Assembly: GCF_007655135.1 (NCBI RefSeq)
Contig: NC_045129.1
Span: forward strand, 24,030,274-24,094,273
DNA: 64,000 nt
Reading direction: 5' to 3'
From: Punica granatum
Lineage: Eukaryota; Streptophyta; Magnoliopsida; Myrtales; Lythraceae
The translations under genes were made by a program, and so were the position numbers. Positions within the stretch are counted from its first letter, which is position 1. Each line of letters opens with the position of its first letter. The notes below the pieces were generated by a model that saw only the letters and a list, made by a program, of their open reading frames with translations, searched no databases and was not told the origin of the DNA. This document shows, piece after piece, positions 22,001-35,740 of this stretch.

Positions 22001-23829
22001 GAGAATGCCCTTTTCCTTAAAAAAAATCACAATTTTAAAACACTGAGACACGTGACACGAATAGAATCGACGTCTAACGAGTACTCGCGTGTCATGACTT
22101 GAGTCCGGGCCCGATTTGAGGCGGCTCGAGTCAAGACGCGCGAGTCCTTCTTAGACTTCTTCGTGTGACACGATCTCCAATTTACATACGAACATTGCAA
22201 TTTTATCATCCAAGGGCATAATCGTCCTTCCGTGATTTCACCGATACCTTAGGCGTTAGGGAGTGGGAAACACCTTGATCTATGAGCGAGAAAGGGCAAC
22301 CCGCTCGGGTGCGAGTTTCATTCGCACGGCCCATTCCGTTCACTTTTGGTGTTTCTATCTTCCTATCATAGATTCGGTGGTGAACATTTTATTTCAGTTA
22401 CAAAACACGAAGAATCGGGTTAATCGTGCACTCGACTTAAACAAACATTAGGTAATGGATAGGTGGAATATTAGATTCAAATCTAGAGTCAAAATACGAG
22501 TTTGGCTAATTCGGTGAAACCGCAGTTTCACCTCACTGAATAAGAGTCTTAAAACAAACACACACATATAATTGACTTAGAACCCTATTGTAGCCCACCA
22601 CCTATATTTGCCTAGGTTAGACACATTGTTTGTTAATCAACCCCGGTTAATAACTGATTAAATCACGTACATTCGACTTAATACACCACTTGTCTGTATT
22701 CACGGTATTTGTCAGTTGGTGCCTGTATTTTATCAGTTTTATCAGTTTTCTTCTGTTTTACTCTTGCTTTTGCTGATTTGTTGAGGTTCGGGCCCGAGCC
22801 CATAGGTTACGTGTTACACGGGGTCCAACACCCCAAACCACCGAACACAAGGTCCAACGCCTCCTAATTCACCGAGCGCGTGCAACCCGAGTGCGGAATG
22901 GGATCTAGCCTCGATTCACCGTCACACTCCGAATATGGCCTATGTGGAAGGCAATTTGAATTGGGCGCGTGAAACGGGTTTAGATATCACCCGGGAACTC
23001 GATCGGCCCATCGGTTACAGTGGGAACTAATCGGTTCTCCTGCAAACCGTTGGATCGATCGAACCCGACCCCCGGCTCTCTGAGCCCGCGTTGCCTTAAT
23101 TTATTTATCGGTTACTCAAAATACACGGTGAGCCGGAGCGGAATATTGGCCCAATGTGAACCGATCGGGATCCATTTACTCATTCAGTTGTATTTTGTTA
23201 TTATTCGAGAGAACATTGTGAGAATCTTATTCGTATATCCACTCATTCATCTGTAAGGATCCCCGATCGGCGAGCGAGAGGTCCGACTGCCGAATCGGTT
23301 AAGTTGGTCTATCGCCACCAAAGGGTGAGTAAGCTTGGATACTCGTGGACGCAAGGAATCGACCATCACGGTTCGATGAACTGTAACGTTAAGATAGTGA
23401 ACCGATTCCTCGATGCACGAACCTACTCGTCTTTCGGATTCTTGGCCCAACTTGATCAATTCATCGACTTTACGGTGTCAAAACGGGCGAGTCAAGTGCA
23501 ACCCTAAATCACGCGGTAAATAAACAAAACGGCAAGCCTAACAAACTAGAGTACCGAAAGGGCGTGCGAGATATAGGCCCGCACGTAATAGAACCCCCGA
23601 ATTCGGAATTTTTGGTTCCGCATGACCATTGCCTTAGCATTCAAGTGTACCCCGTACCCCTAGACTAGGGTAACTTGCCGGCCCTCGACCTTCGGGTCGT
23701 AAAATGGCAAGTGGCGACTTCTTCTCACGTGCGTCCATCGTGCGCCCCCGGGAAGGTGGACACTCCCAGGCCGCGTTGCATAGGCTTCGCGCATGCATGC
23801 CCCGACAAGATAAAATTCGAGTGCGCACA
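19064..23829 (+). repeat. T2 LTR lacking its first ~220 bp (family 2)
   Basis: It begins GCATCATCGAATC, equivalent to base 221 of the T1 LTR, and ends GAGTGCGCACA. The missing start is explained if T1 inserted here, leaving the first 220 bp left of the window. The predicted right copy of the T1 target duplication is GCATC (19064-19068). A candidate TATAAG is at 20121-20126 and the UUCG hairpin at 23686-23699. The PBS-like 10-mer has decayed to TGGCGACTTC. Confidence 0.85.
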
Positions 23830-26800
23830 GGTACTCTAGCTTGCTAGGCTTGCCGTTTTGTTTATTTACCGCGTGATTTAGGGTTGCACTTGACTCGCCC
23901 GTTTTGACACCATAAAGTCGATGAATCGATCAAGTTGGTCCAAGGCCCCGAGAGAAAAGTAGGCTTGCATCTCGAGAAATCGGTTCACTATCTTCGCATT
24001 ATAGTTCGTCGAACCGTGATGGTCAATTCCCTGCGCGAACCGAGACCACGAGTGTTCGAGCTTACTCATCTCTTGATAACAATTTGACCGATTCGACACT
24101 CGAACCTCTCGCTCGCCAGTTGGGGATCCTTACAAATGAATGAATGAATGTACAAACAAAATCCTCGCAATGTTCTCTCGAATAATTACAAAGTACAATT
24201 GAATAAAGTAAATGGATCCTGATCGGTTTGCATTGGGCCAATATTCCGCTCTGGTTCACCATGTGTTTTGAATGACCAATAAATAAATCAAGGCAATGCG
24301 GGCTCAAAGAGTCGGGGGTCGGGTCCGATCAAACCAACGGTTGGCAGGAGAACCGATTAATTCCCACTGTCACCGTTGGACCGATCGAGCTCTCGAGTGA
24401 TATCCAAACACGTTTCATACATCCAATCCAAATTGCCTTCCACCTAGGCCATACTTGGAGTGTGATGGTGACTCGAGGGTAGATCCCATTCCGCACTCGG
24501 GTTGCACGCGCTCAGTGAATTAGGAGGCGTTGGACCTCGTGTTCGGTGATTTGGGGTGTTGGACCCCGTGTATTACGTAACCTATGGGTTCGGACCCGAG
24601 CCGCGACAAATCAGCAAAAGCAAATGAAAAATAGAAGAAAATTGTTAAAACTGATGAAAAAACAGACAAATACTGACAACTACAGACAAGTTCTGTATTA
24701 GGCCGAATGTACATGATTTTATCAGTTATTAATCAGGGTTGATTATCAAACAATGTATCTAACTTAGGCAAGCAAATAGGTGGGCCAAGATATGGTTCTA
24801 AGCCAATTACATGTGTGATTTTGTTTTAGAACTCTATTCTGTGAGGTATCATTGCGGTTTCACCGAATTAGCCAAACTCGTGTTTTGACTCTAGACTGGA
24901 ATCTAGCATTTCGCCTATCCATTATTTAATGTTTGATTAAGTCAAACGCATGATTAGTCCTGTTTTTATGTTTTGTAACAGAAATAAAATGTTTGCCACC
25001 GAATCTACAATAGAGAGATAGAGACACCGAAAGTGGACGGAGTGGGCCGTACGAACAAAACTCGCACTCGAACAGGCCGCCCCTTTCGTCCATGGATCGA
25101 GGTGTTTTCGACTCCCTAATGCCTAGGATATCGATGAATCACAGAATGACGATTATGCCCTTGAGTAGTAAAACGTGTGTAGTTCACATTTAAATTAAAG
25201 ATCGTGTGACACGAAGAGGTCTAAAAAGGACTCGCACACTTCGACTAGAGCCGCCTCAAATCGGGCCTAGACTCAAGTCATATCACGCGAGTACTCGCTA
25301 GACACCGATTCTATTCGCATTACACGTCTCGGTGCTTTGAAATTGTGAGCTTTTAAAGAAAATGGCATTTACGCCGTTTCGTGAACCGTCGATGCGCTTA
25401 CGAATTGGCAATCAATTTATCCAATTATTTAGTCCAAGTGATTTAATTAACCGAATGATACGTCCCGTTTTTCCCATTTGTGAAATTATTCGGTGGTAGT
25501 GATTTTATATTGTAGGTATCAGGGGTTTAACGGGTAATCGTTCAAAACTAACTTATCTATCATGAAACTAACACATGGCTAGCGATTAAACACAAACATA
25601 AATGCACTCAATTCCAAAGAAATATTCTGAGGCGACGAAGGAGATCATTCTAGACCCGGGAGGGGTCAAGGAGCACTTGGCAATCTTCCAAAGAACTAGG
25701 CCGAGAGGTCTTCTTGACCCGCCTTGGATCACGGGTGGTCTCCCACGTTGATTCGAGCTATTCCTTAAATGCATAATACGTCAAGCATGTTAATAACAAA
25801 CGTTTCGACGAAAATGAAAGGAACCCGATGCTGCCAAGATCTCGAAGCGCAAGCAAACACACAAACAAACACATACAATATATATATATATATATATAAA
25901 GGAATCGATAAAATGGCGTCGATTCATGCAATGGTAAGACGTGAAAACGCGGGAACCAACCTACTTCGGAATGAAAGAGGCTTCCTTGGACCCGTGTGGT
26001 CCAAAGAAACTCTCGGCCACATCCCCTCAAGAGTGGCCGTGAGTTTCCATGGCTCACACGGGTCAAGACGGCCTCTTCAATTCCGATTTAAATCCTTTCC
26101 CGTCATACTAATACATTACATGCGATAAACGACGGTAAAAACATGGGAACCAACTAACTTCGAGGAAGGAGAGGCCACCCTAGCCTCGGATGAGCCAAGG
26201 GAGCTCACGGGTCCCTCCCTTGGGACAGGCCGTGGGTTCGCGTGGTTTAACCGTGGCCAAGACGGTCTCTCCTACCTCGATCCTAGCCATTTCCCATCAC
26301 GATACATGCATTCATACAACATATAGACAAGATATAGGAAACGAGCGTGCATGGGATTGCATGGAAATGCTTGGATTCGTATAGAAAAAAAAAAAAAAAC
26401 CTAACTTGCATGCAACATGTGTATATATCACCTTATCACCCCACAACAAACAAAGATCGAAGACCTAACCCCCTTTAAGTTGTAGAGGAGTGTTACCTAG
26501 CCTCGATGTACGAGGAAAAGAGTCGGGGAAGTGGCAAGAGGGTCGGGTGACCCAGCTAGGCGTGGTGAGTGGTGAGCACCCGAGAGGTAACGTCCGTGGC
26601 AACCGGGGAAGATCGAGCTTGGCATGCTAGCTCCAGCCACGGCACCTAGTGAGATCGAGTTCCTTGAGCTCCCAATGGACGGATCTAAATGTTCGCGACA
26701 AGCCTTGAACGTGCAAAGCCTAAGCAAGTCCGAAAAAGATAAGCAAACAACCGGTAGAGAACATGGAAACTCGATAAAGAAGAAGTGAACGAAGAGGAGG

Positions 26801-28558
26801 TTGTGCACGGGTGGAGAGCCCTCGGACCGTGACCACCTCTTCACGGGAGGGTATGAGGGTCGTGGGGAACCCTTCGAACGCGATGGCACAACTCGCCGAA
26901 GTCGAAAGAGGAAATGGCACGTTGAGGAAGTCCGGTGCATCGGGTGGCTCGTTCAAGGACCCGATGTTGCCTACGGTTGGAATCCGGAGATAGAGGCCTC
27001 AAATGGAGAATCTAAGCCCGGAAATGGACTTAGGAGGTGGAAAGCATGTAGGATATGAAGTTTGGTTGTGTTTGGCTTAAGTCGGGTCGGCGGTGATCGG
27101 AATACCGGGTGATTTTCCGTTGATTTTGGCCGGTATTGGCCGTGGGATGGGCTGTGTGGGGATGAGGGAGTGGGTTGGAGGTTGAGAGGATTTTAGAGAG
27201 AAGTTGGCTTGAGAGAGGATAGAGTTGAAGAAGTGATTAAGGCTAATGATGGATGGGAACTTATAGGGGTGACTAATGGTGCGATTAGGATGAGCTAAGT
27301 GTAGTTAGAGGGGGAAATTAGGGTGGCCGAATTTTGAAAGGTGATTAGGGTGGGGTTTATGTCACTTAGAGTGTAGGGGAAGTAAGAAGAGAAGTGATGG
27401 GAGGTGATGGATGGGTGATGTGTGTAAGAGATATTTGAAATGTGCGGAGGAGGGAAGCTCTTGGGGTTGAGCCATTGAAGCAAGGGTTGAGCCGCCGGTG
27501 GGAGGGAATTAGCCGTGGCTTGATGTGACCAAGCCATGGCTCGGGGTTTAGCCGTGGCTTGGGATTGAGCCATAGGCTCTTCTTGGCTAGAGGAAAAGCT
27601 GGGAGAAGCTCGGGTCTCGATTGGTTATGTGCTTGACTTCCGTGATCCGATTAATTTATAGAATTGGAATGCTTGCATGAAGAGAATTTAAACGAGCCCA
27701 ATATCGCCATACTTCGTGTGAACTAATATTCAGGTGACTCGGCACCCCGAGAGTCGGTTTTGCCCTGTTTGGACATTTAGAGTGGAGTTGACCGTCCCCG
27801 TTCTCCAATAGCTCCTTCGTGCATTGTAGTGTTCGTCTCGGTGAGCTTTTTGTCCCGTGCGGGATCATTGGCTCGCCGTCCTCGACTGAAGACCATTAGC
27901 CGGAGGTGACCTAGGGATCCACGATTGGGGTTTTCTCAGTATTTCCCGAATGTCCTGAGGTGTTTGGAGACCGTTGTGGCCTCTGTTTGTCAGAAACATG
28001 CCCCAAAGACTTGCTGAGAGGCGTTCGTGACCACTGAAATGTCACTCGGGAGACCTAACTGATTTGCTTGGCCCGAGGCGAAATGATTTCCCTAGTCCTG
28101 GGAGTTGTAGGGAGTGAGTAGTATGAAGCTCGGACGTCAACTTTTTTCCTGAATGAGCTTTGAGCGTTAGATTCTGTTTGACGGGGTACCTTTTCCCGGG
28201 TCAGGGTCCACTCAGGAGACCAAGTTGAACTCCGATAGGCAGTCTGAAACTTACTCCAAGGTCCTGATGGCCCTTGGGTATTTGTAGGCCTGTCTTCGAG
28301 CGCCGGATGTGCCATTGGTCATTTTGATACCATGGGGGATTCTTAGAGCCCCATATTGGATACCTTTTGACGCTCTGGTGATCCGACGATGAATAGTACC
28401 ACAGTGCCAGCTTCTATTGCTTTGGGGCTTGTCGTTGGTTTATTCTTCCAATTGCCCTTCTGTGCCTTTCTAGGATCCTGCTTTTCTCCCGCAGTTCGTG
28501 CCCCCATGTCCGAGCGTTCTTGTGTCGGGAGCCGATGGGCCAAAATGGGGTGCTGACA
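23830..28558 (-). repeat. T3 LTR, minus strand, lacking its last 274 bp (family 2)
   Basis: On the minus strand it starts TGTCAGCACCCCATTTTGGC (ending at 28558 in plus coordinates) and runs to the GGTACTCTAG region at 23830. The terminal 274 bp, equivalent to 23556-23829 of the T2 LTR, are absent. This fits insertion of T2 inside it, with GGTAC (23830-23834) as the predicted right target duplication. It contains a (TA)n run at 25879-25901 and an A-run near 26383-26399. A CTATAAG TATA candidate lies near 27260-27266 on the minus strand. Confidence 0.85.
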
Positions 28559-29907
28559 TATCCAATATAGGACTCTAAAAATCCCTCTTGGTACCAAAAT
28601 GACCAATGATGCCTCCGAGCGCATTTTAGAAGTCTCATGCTTAAACCGAGACACCCCTGAACATTTGCAGACGCCTTCCTAACGGGGCTCCCGGGATGCC
28701 CCTTCCACGAACAGATAAATGGCACTCGGAAATAGGCCTGAACACACCAAGGGGCACCAGGATCAAGGAGCAGGATTCATACTATACTTCGGAACTCATC
28801 ATGGTCTCCCGAATGGATCCCAACTCGGAAAAAAGGGACCCTTTTGCACAGAAATATAGCCAGAGACCCTTTTAACAAATTATTAGTGCATGAAATCTCC
28901 GCCAATCAATCCCAACGACCTCAAGGGCCAGGGAAATAAACTTTGTTCACACTGCACAAGTTATTTAGGTTTCCCGAGCACCATTCCAGCGAAAAAAGGG
29001 TCCCTTTCACACGGAATCTTGCGCTCAGAGCTCATTCGGAGAAATGTTGACGTCCGAGTTTTTCACCACCCACTCCCAACAACCCCCAGGGGCTAGGAAA
29101 TCATTTCGGCTCGAACCAAGAAAATCATACCGGTCTCTCGAGTGACGATTCAATGGTCATGAACACCTCCTGGCAAGTCTTTAGGACTTGGTTTTGATAA
29201 ACGGAGATCACAATGGTCTCCAAACACATCAAAACACTTGGGAAACAATAAGAGAGCCCCGTTCGCGGATTCCTAGGACGTCTCCGATTATTAATCTCCA
29301 GTCGAGGTTAGCGAGTCAACCGTTCTACCCAAAGTACGAAGCACGCTGACACGGGCAGTGAAGCATGCTAAAACGGGCAGTACAACACACAGAGGCACGA
29401 ACAAGCAACAGAAACTGACAATTTCGCTCCGATCATCCAAACGGAGCAAAACCGGCTTTTGAGTCCCCGGGCCACCCGAGCATTCACTTATATAAAGCAT
29501 GTCAATATTAGGCTCATTAAAATCGTATTTACGCGTACATTGATAATTCGTTATTCGAGCGAACCACAAAAATCGAACGCGCGATCAATCGAGCTTTGAG
29601 CTTCTTCCGGCTTTCTTCCTAGTCAAGTGGGACCCTTGAGCTAGCCAAGCCAAGCCAAGCCAAGCTAAGCCACTAGCCATGGCTCTCCTCTAAGGGCAAG
29701 CCAAATGAGCCTCCTCCATTCAATTCAAAATATCTCTTATACCTCTCCCATCCATCCTTCCATCCATCAAGTCCATTTCCCTTCTCTTCCTTTCCCCACA
29801 CTCAACAAGACAATTTCCCCACCCTAATCCATTTAAAAAATTCGGATCCCTCCTAAGCACCCCCCTAATTGCACTTAATTTCACTAATTTTACATCATTA
29901 ACCTTCC

Positions 29908-29915
29908 TATATAAG
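29908..29915 (+). promoter_or_regulatory. TATA box of the T4 LTR
   Basis: TATATAAG is the best-preserved TATA element among the family-2 LTRs. It is followed by a CATTAACTTAATCAC leader and pyrimidine-rich CATTCTCTCTCAAGC sequence. Confidence 0.5.
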
Positions 29916-31814
29916 CCTATTGGGTCATTAACTTAATCACAACGCAACATCCATTCTCTCTCAAGCTCTCTCACTCTAGAAGAACCTCCCAAAGCCTCTC
30001 AAACCCCAGAAATTTCCATAATTCGGATAGCCAATCCTCAGCCCGGTTTGAGGCCAAAATTTGCGGAAAACTCAACCGTTTTCCGGTGACCGCCACCTAA
30101 CCCGGACCAACTTCAACCAAACTTCATACCCCACATTTTTTCGATCTCCTAAGTCCATTTCCGAGGTTAGTTTTAGCATTTGAGGCTCCCAGCCCTGCCT
30201 TTCAGCTCAGCACAGAAACAACGTCCTTAGTGCTTCTCGGGTCTTACCCGATTCTTAGACGCGCCATTTCTTCCCATGACCTCGGCGAGTCGTGCCATCA
30301 CATTCTAACGGTTCCTCACAACCCTCACTCTCCGCCGTGACAAGGTAGTCGCATGCCGAGAGCCATTCAACCGTGCACTACCGCCACTTTTCTCATTTCT
30401 CTCTTCGCAGATTTTTCCAGTTTTTACCGATTTTTATTTGTATTTTCGGGAAAATCTACCCGTTAATTTTGCATGAAACTTCACAGGCTTTTCAACTGCC
30501 CTTGGGAGTAGGAAAAAGCCGTGCCAAGTCAGAGAAGCCACCCGAAACCGTCTGTGCAAGCTGATCTTTCCCGGGAACCGCTGCAGTTTTTCTAGACAGC
30601 TTCTGTGCAACCAAGTCTTCCGACTCTCAAGCCACTTCCCCAACTCTTACCTCTCATCCCGAGGCTAGGTATAACTCCTTTACGACTTAGAGAAGTAGGT
30701 CTCTTAGTTTCCTAGGCTTGTGAGGTGATAAGGTGATCCAAGGCCGACTTTCTTAGATGTTTCGTTTATTTTGCTATTAGTTCGTTATTTCGACTTGTTA
30801 GCATGTAATAATGTATATAACTTGTTAGCATGACAAGAAAGGACTTAGATTGGGGTAGAAGAGGCCGTCTTGGCTCTTGTGATCCATGGAAATTCACGGT
30901 CATTCCTCATGGGATGTGGCCGAGAGTTTCTTTGGACCACACGGGTCCAAGGAAGTCTCTTCCATCTAGAAATAGTTTGGTTCCCATGCTTTCACAATTT
31001 GTCGTTGTATGAGCCGATGTCGTTTTATCGATTCCTCTAAATATCGTGTTTGTATTTGTGTTGTGTGTTTATTCGCGTTCTCAAGATCATGGCGACATCG
31101 ATTTTGTAAAATGTGTGTCATTGTCATGCTTGATGTCTTATGCATGCAAGAAATGGCTAAAACCGATATAGGAGACAATCCATGACCTAAGCCGGGTCAA
31201 GGAAGTTTTCGGATTCCCCTTTGGAGGGTTGCCGAATGCCCCTTGACTTTCCTCGGGTCGAGGACGGCCTTCTCTATCACTTTAAAATCGGTTCTTGGAA
31301 TTAGTTTCATGATAGTTTGTATGTTAGGCGCGTTAATTTCGAATAACCATTTCATTAATCCATAACATTTGAGCTTCAAGGCCACAACCACTAAACAATT
31401 CCACAAACAGAAAATGTGAAGTATCATTTGGTTTAATTAAATCATTCGGCTTAAACTAAATTGCATGAATCGGCTATCAATTCATAAACGCGTCGACGAA
31501 TCATGAACCGACGGAAATGCCCTTTTAAAATTCACAATTTCAAAATACCAAGACACGTAACATGAATAGAGTCGATGTCTAGGGTGGACTTGTGCACCTT
31601 GACTCAAGTCCGAGCTCGATTTGAGGCGGCTCAAGTCAAAGCACGCAAGTCTCCTTTAGACCCCTTCATGTCATGCGATCTCAATTTTTCACTAACTCTT
31701 TACACATTTCGTAAACCAACGACACAACCATTGTTTCGTGATACGCCGACATTCTAGGCGATAAGGAGATTGAAAAACCTTCATTTATGGTTGAAAAGGG
31801 AAGCCTGTTCGGGT

Positions 31815-31819
31815 GTGAG
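31815..31819 (+). other. S1 target-site duplication, left copy (GTGAG)
   Basis: GTGAG precedes the S1 terminus TGTGCACACC and is repeated exactly at 37465-37469 after the other terminus. Confidence 0.92.
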
Positions 31820-34720
31820 TGTGCACACCGGAATTTAATCTCGTCGGGGCACGCATGCGCGAAGCCTATGCAACGCGGCTTGGGAGTATCCACCTTCCCG
31901 TGGGGATGCACGACGGACACGCGTGAGAAGGAATCGCCACTTACTGTTTACGACCCGTAGGTCGAGGGCCGTTGAGTCGCCCGGGTCTAGGGGTACGGGG
32001 TACACCTAAATGCTAAGGCAATGGTCATGCGGAACCGAAAATTTCGAATTCGGGGGTTCTATTACGTGCGGGCCTATATCCCGCATGCCCTTTCAGTACT
32101 CTAGTTTGCTAGGCTTGCCGTTTTTGTTTATTTACCGCGTGATTTAGGGTTGCACTTGACTCGCCCGTTTTGACACCGTAAAGTCGATGAATTGATCAAG
32201 CTGGGCCAAGAGTCCGAAAGATGAGTAGGCTTGTGCGTCGAGGAATCGGATCACTATCTTAGCGTTACAGTTCATCGAACCGTGATGGTCGATTTCCTGC
32301 GCGAACCGAAACCGCGAGTATTCGAGCTTACTCATCTCTTGGTAACAATAGACCGACTTGACTGGTTCGACACTCGGACCTCTCGCTCACCGATCGGGGA
32401 TCCTTACAAATGAATGAGTGAGTGTTCAGATAAGATCCTCACAATGTACACTCGAATAATTACAGAATACGACTGAATAAAGTAAATGGATCCCGATCGG
32501 TTTGCATTGGGTCAATATTCCGCTTCGGCTCACCGTGTGTTTTGAATGACCGATAAATAAATTAAGGCACCACGGGCTCAAGGAGCTGGGGGTCGGGTCC
32601 GATCGAACCGACGGTCTGCAGGAGAACCGATTAGTTCCCACTGTAACCGTTGGACCGATCGAGCTCCCGGGTGATATCTAAACACGTTTCACGCATCCAA
32701 TCCAAATTGCCTTCCACATAGGCCATGTTTGGAGTGTGATGGTGACTCGAGGCTAGATCCCATTCCGCACTCGGGTTGCACGCGCTCGGTGAATTAGGAG
32801 GCGTTGGACCTCGTGTTCGGTGGTTTAGGGGGTTGGACCCTGTGTAACACGTAACCTATGGGCTTGGGCCCGAATCGCGACAAATTAGCAAAAGCAAGAA
32901 TAAAATAGAAGAAAACTGATAAAACTGATGAAATACAGACAACAATTGACAAATATCGGTGAATATAGACAAGTGGTGTACTAAGTCGAATGTACGTGAT
33001 TTAATCAGTTATTAACCGGGGTTGATTAGCAAACAATGTGTCTAACCTAGGCAAACATAGATGGTGGACTAGAATAGGGTTCTAAGCCAATTACATGTGT
33101 GTACTTATTTTAAGACTCTTGTTCAGTGAAGTGACACTGCGGTTTCACCGAATTAGCCAAACTCGTGTTTTGACTCTAGATTGGAATCTAGTATTCCGCC
33201 TATTCACTATCTAATGTTTGATTAATCCAAATGCATGATTAATCCGGTTTTTCGTGTTTTGTAACTGAAATAAAATGTTCACCACCGAATCTACGGTAGG
33301 AAGATAGAAACACCGAAAGTGAACGGAATGGGTCGTGAGAATGACACTCGCACCCGAACGGGTTGCCCTTTCTCGCCCATAGATCGAGGTGTTTCCAACT
33401 CCCTAACGCCTAGGGTATTGGTGAATCACGGAATGACGATTATGCCCTTGGATAATAAAACGTGTGATGTTCGTGTACAAATTGAAGATCGTGTGACACG
33501 AAGAAGTCTAGGGAGGACTCGCACGTCCCGACTCGAGCTGCCTCAAATCGGGCCCGGACTCGAGTCATAGCACGCGAGTACTCGCTAGACGTCGATTCTA
33601 TTCGTGTTACATGTCTTGGTGTTTTGAAATTGTGGGCTTTTTAAGGAAAAGGGCATTCTCGCCGTTCCGTGAGCCATCGACGCGCGTACGAATTAATAAT
33701 CAATTTATCCAATTATTTAGTCCAAGATGATTTAATTAACCGAATGATACGTCCCGTTTCTCCCATTTGTGGAATGGTTTAATGATTGAGACCTCAAACC
33801 TCAATTGTTATGGATCAATGAAACGATTGTTCGATATTAACGTATCTAGCATACGAATTAACATGAAACCAACGATTAAATGAAAATGGTGATTACAATC
33901 AATTCCAAGAATCAGTTTTGACCATTTCTTGCATGCATAAAACATCAAACACGATGACAACGTACATTTTTTACATAGCCGGTGCCGCCATGATCTTAGG
34001 AACACAATTAAACATACAAACAAGCACAAACACGATATTTAAAGGAATCAATAAAACGGCACCAACTCATGGGAAGTGAAAAATGAAAAAACTCGGGAAA
34101 CGACTTGAGTCGGGGAAAGGAGGCCATCCATGGCCCGAGGATGCCAAGAGGGGCTCTCGGCCACCTCCTTTGGGGTGAGGCCGAGAGGCTCCTTTATCTT
34201 GCCCGATCCAATGATGTCTCCTCGACTCCGATTCAAGCTATTTCCCGACATGCTAGCACTATATACGATGATGACATACATAATACGATGTAAAAACACA
34301 TAAAAACATAAACTTGCATGCGAATCGGTCATGGACCGCCTTATCGCCTCACAAACGCAAAGAAAACGTAAAAGTCCTAACTTCTCTGAGTTGGGAATGA
34401 TTATACCTAACCCCGGGATGCGGGAAAAGTCGAGGAAAGCCAGAAAAGGGCTTGGGAAGTCGGTTCTGCCCCCTGGAATGAACAGACCCGAATCAGTGAA
34501 GTCGGGTCGGCGGCAGACCCGACTGGCAGTCCGGTTTGTCGGGGCTGTACCGGTTGATCGGGATGGAATTTTCGTGCGGGGCCAGTTGCATTGGATTCCC
34601 AAGAGACCAAGGGTCGCGTCTGCGGTGGTTTTGGGAGGAGAGAACGCGTAGATTTTCCGGAAATCAAAAACAAAGTCGAGTCAGTAAAAAAGGACAGACC
34701 CAGTCGGGTCAAAACAGACC

Positions 34721-35015
34721 CGACTGGCACCCGATGAAGAAACGGCTCCACAGGAGGTTCCCAGTGGTCTTTTGATGCAAGGTTGGTGGCATTGGACTCC
34801 TAACTTACTGAGGATCACGGTGATAGGTGGCTCATAGCGAGATTCAACCTGAGCTGACCTGTACGTTCCTGCAAAGTTCGGGTTAGAAAAGAAAACCAGA
34901 GGAACAAACCCGACTGGCACCCGATAAAGAAACGACTCTACGGGAGGCTCCCGGTGGTCTTTTGATGCAAGGTCGGTGGCATTGGACTCCTAACTGAATG
35001 AGGATCACGACTGTG
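34721..35015 (-). repeat. 190-bp duplication inside S1
   Basis: The stretch beginning CGACTGGCACCCGAT at 34721 recurs at 34911. Both copies continue through GTGGTCTTTTGATGCAAGG and GCATTGGACTCCTAACT. Confidence 0.8.
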
Positions 35016-35295
35016 GTGGTTTCGTGAGGATTGCATGCCTATATGTTCCTGGAAGATGCAAAGAAAACCGGTGAAAACTGGAAAGATCCGAGGAGGGAAA
35101 AAGGAGAGAAATGGCGGAGGTGCATGGTTGAACGGCTCTCGGCACGCAACCACCTTGTCACGGGGGAGAGTGAGGGTCGTGAGGAACCCTTAGAAAGTGA
35201 TGGCACGACTCGCCTTAGTCGTGAGATAGAGAAGACATCGAGGAAGCCCGGGATGCACCCGTGAAATCCAATTCTGTTCAACTCTGGAACGCGGG

Positions 35296-35740
35296 GCTGG
35301 AGGGTTCAAATGCAAAAACTAATCTCGGAAATGGACTTAGGAGGTCGAAAACATGTGGGATATGAAGTTTGGTTGAGTTTGCTTAAGTCGAGAGGGAAGA
35401 ACTCGCTTAGAAACCGGGAAAACGCTTAAAGGACTGTTTCTGGACAGAGCTGGAACGAGGTGCTGGGAGCTTCAAATGAAAATTCTAAGGTCGGAAATGG
35501 ACTTAGGAGGTCGAAAACATGTGGGATATGAAGTTTGGTTAAGTTTGCTTAAGTCGGGAAGGAAGAACTCGCCTAGAAACCGGGAAACTCCCTAGGGATC
35601 CGATTCTGAACTGGGCTGGAACTGCATGCTGGAAGCTTCAAATGCCGAAACTAACACCGGAAATGGACTCGGGAGGTCAAGTACATGTGGGATATGAAGT
35701 TTGGTCAAGTTTGGTTCGGGTTGAGTGGCGGTCCCCGGAA
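35296..35740 (-). repeat. 166-bp tandem triplication inside S1
   Basis: GGAAATGGACT occurs at 35327, 35493 and 35659, an exact 166-bp step. Each is followed by GTGGGATATGAAGTTTGGT. Other family-2 LTRs have a single copy of this block (for example 61873-61930). Confidence 0.88.

Larger units (their letters stand above)
28559..31819 (+). repeat. T4 LTR, left segment, lacking its first 248 bp (family 2)
   Basis: It begins TATCCAATATAGG, which corresponds to base 249 of the S1 LTR. The missing start fits insertion of T3 with TATCC (28559-28563) as the right target duplication. A strong TATATAAG is at 29908-29915. The segment stops at GTGAG (31815-31819), the left target duplication of S1, and continues at 37470. 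Confidence 0.85.

Noticed and set aside
25879..25901. (TA)n run and nearby poly-A as regulatory features
   Set aside because: Ordinary microsatellite and A-run inside one LTR copy, absent from its relatives.
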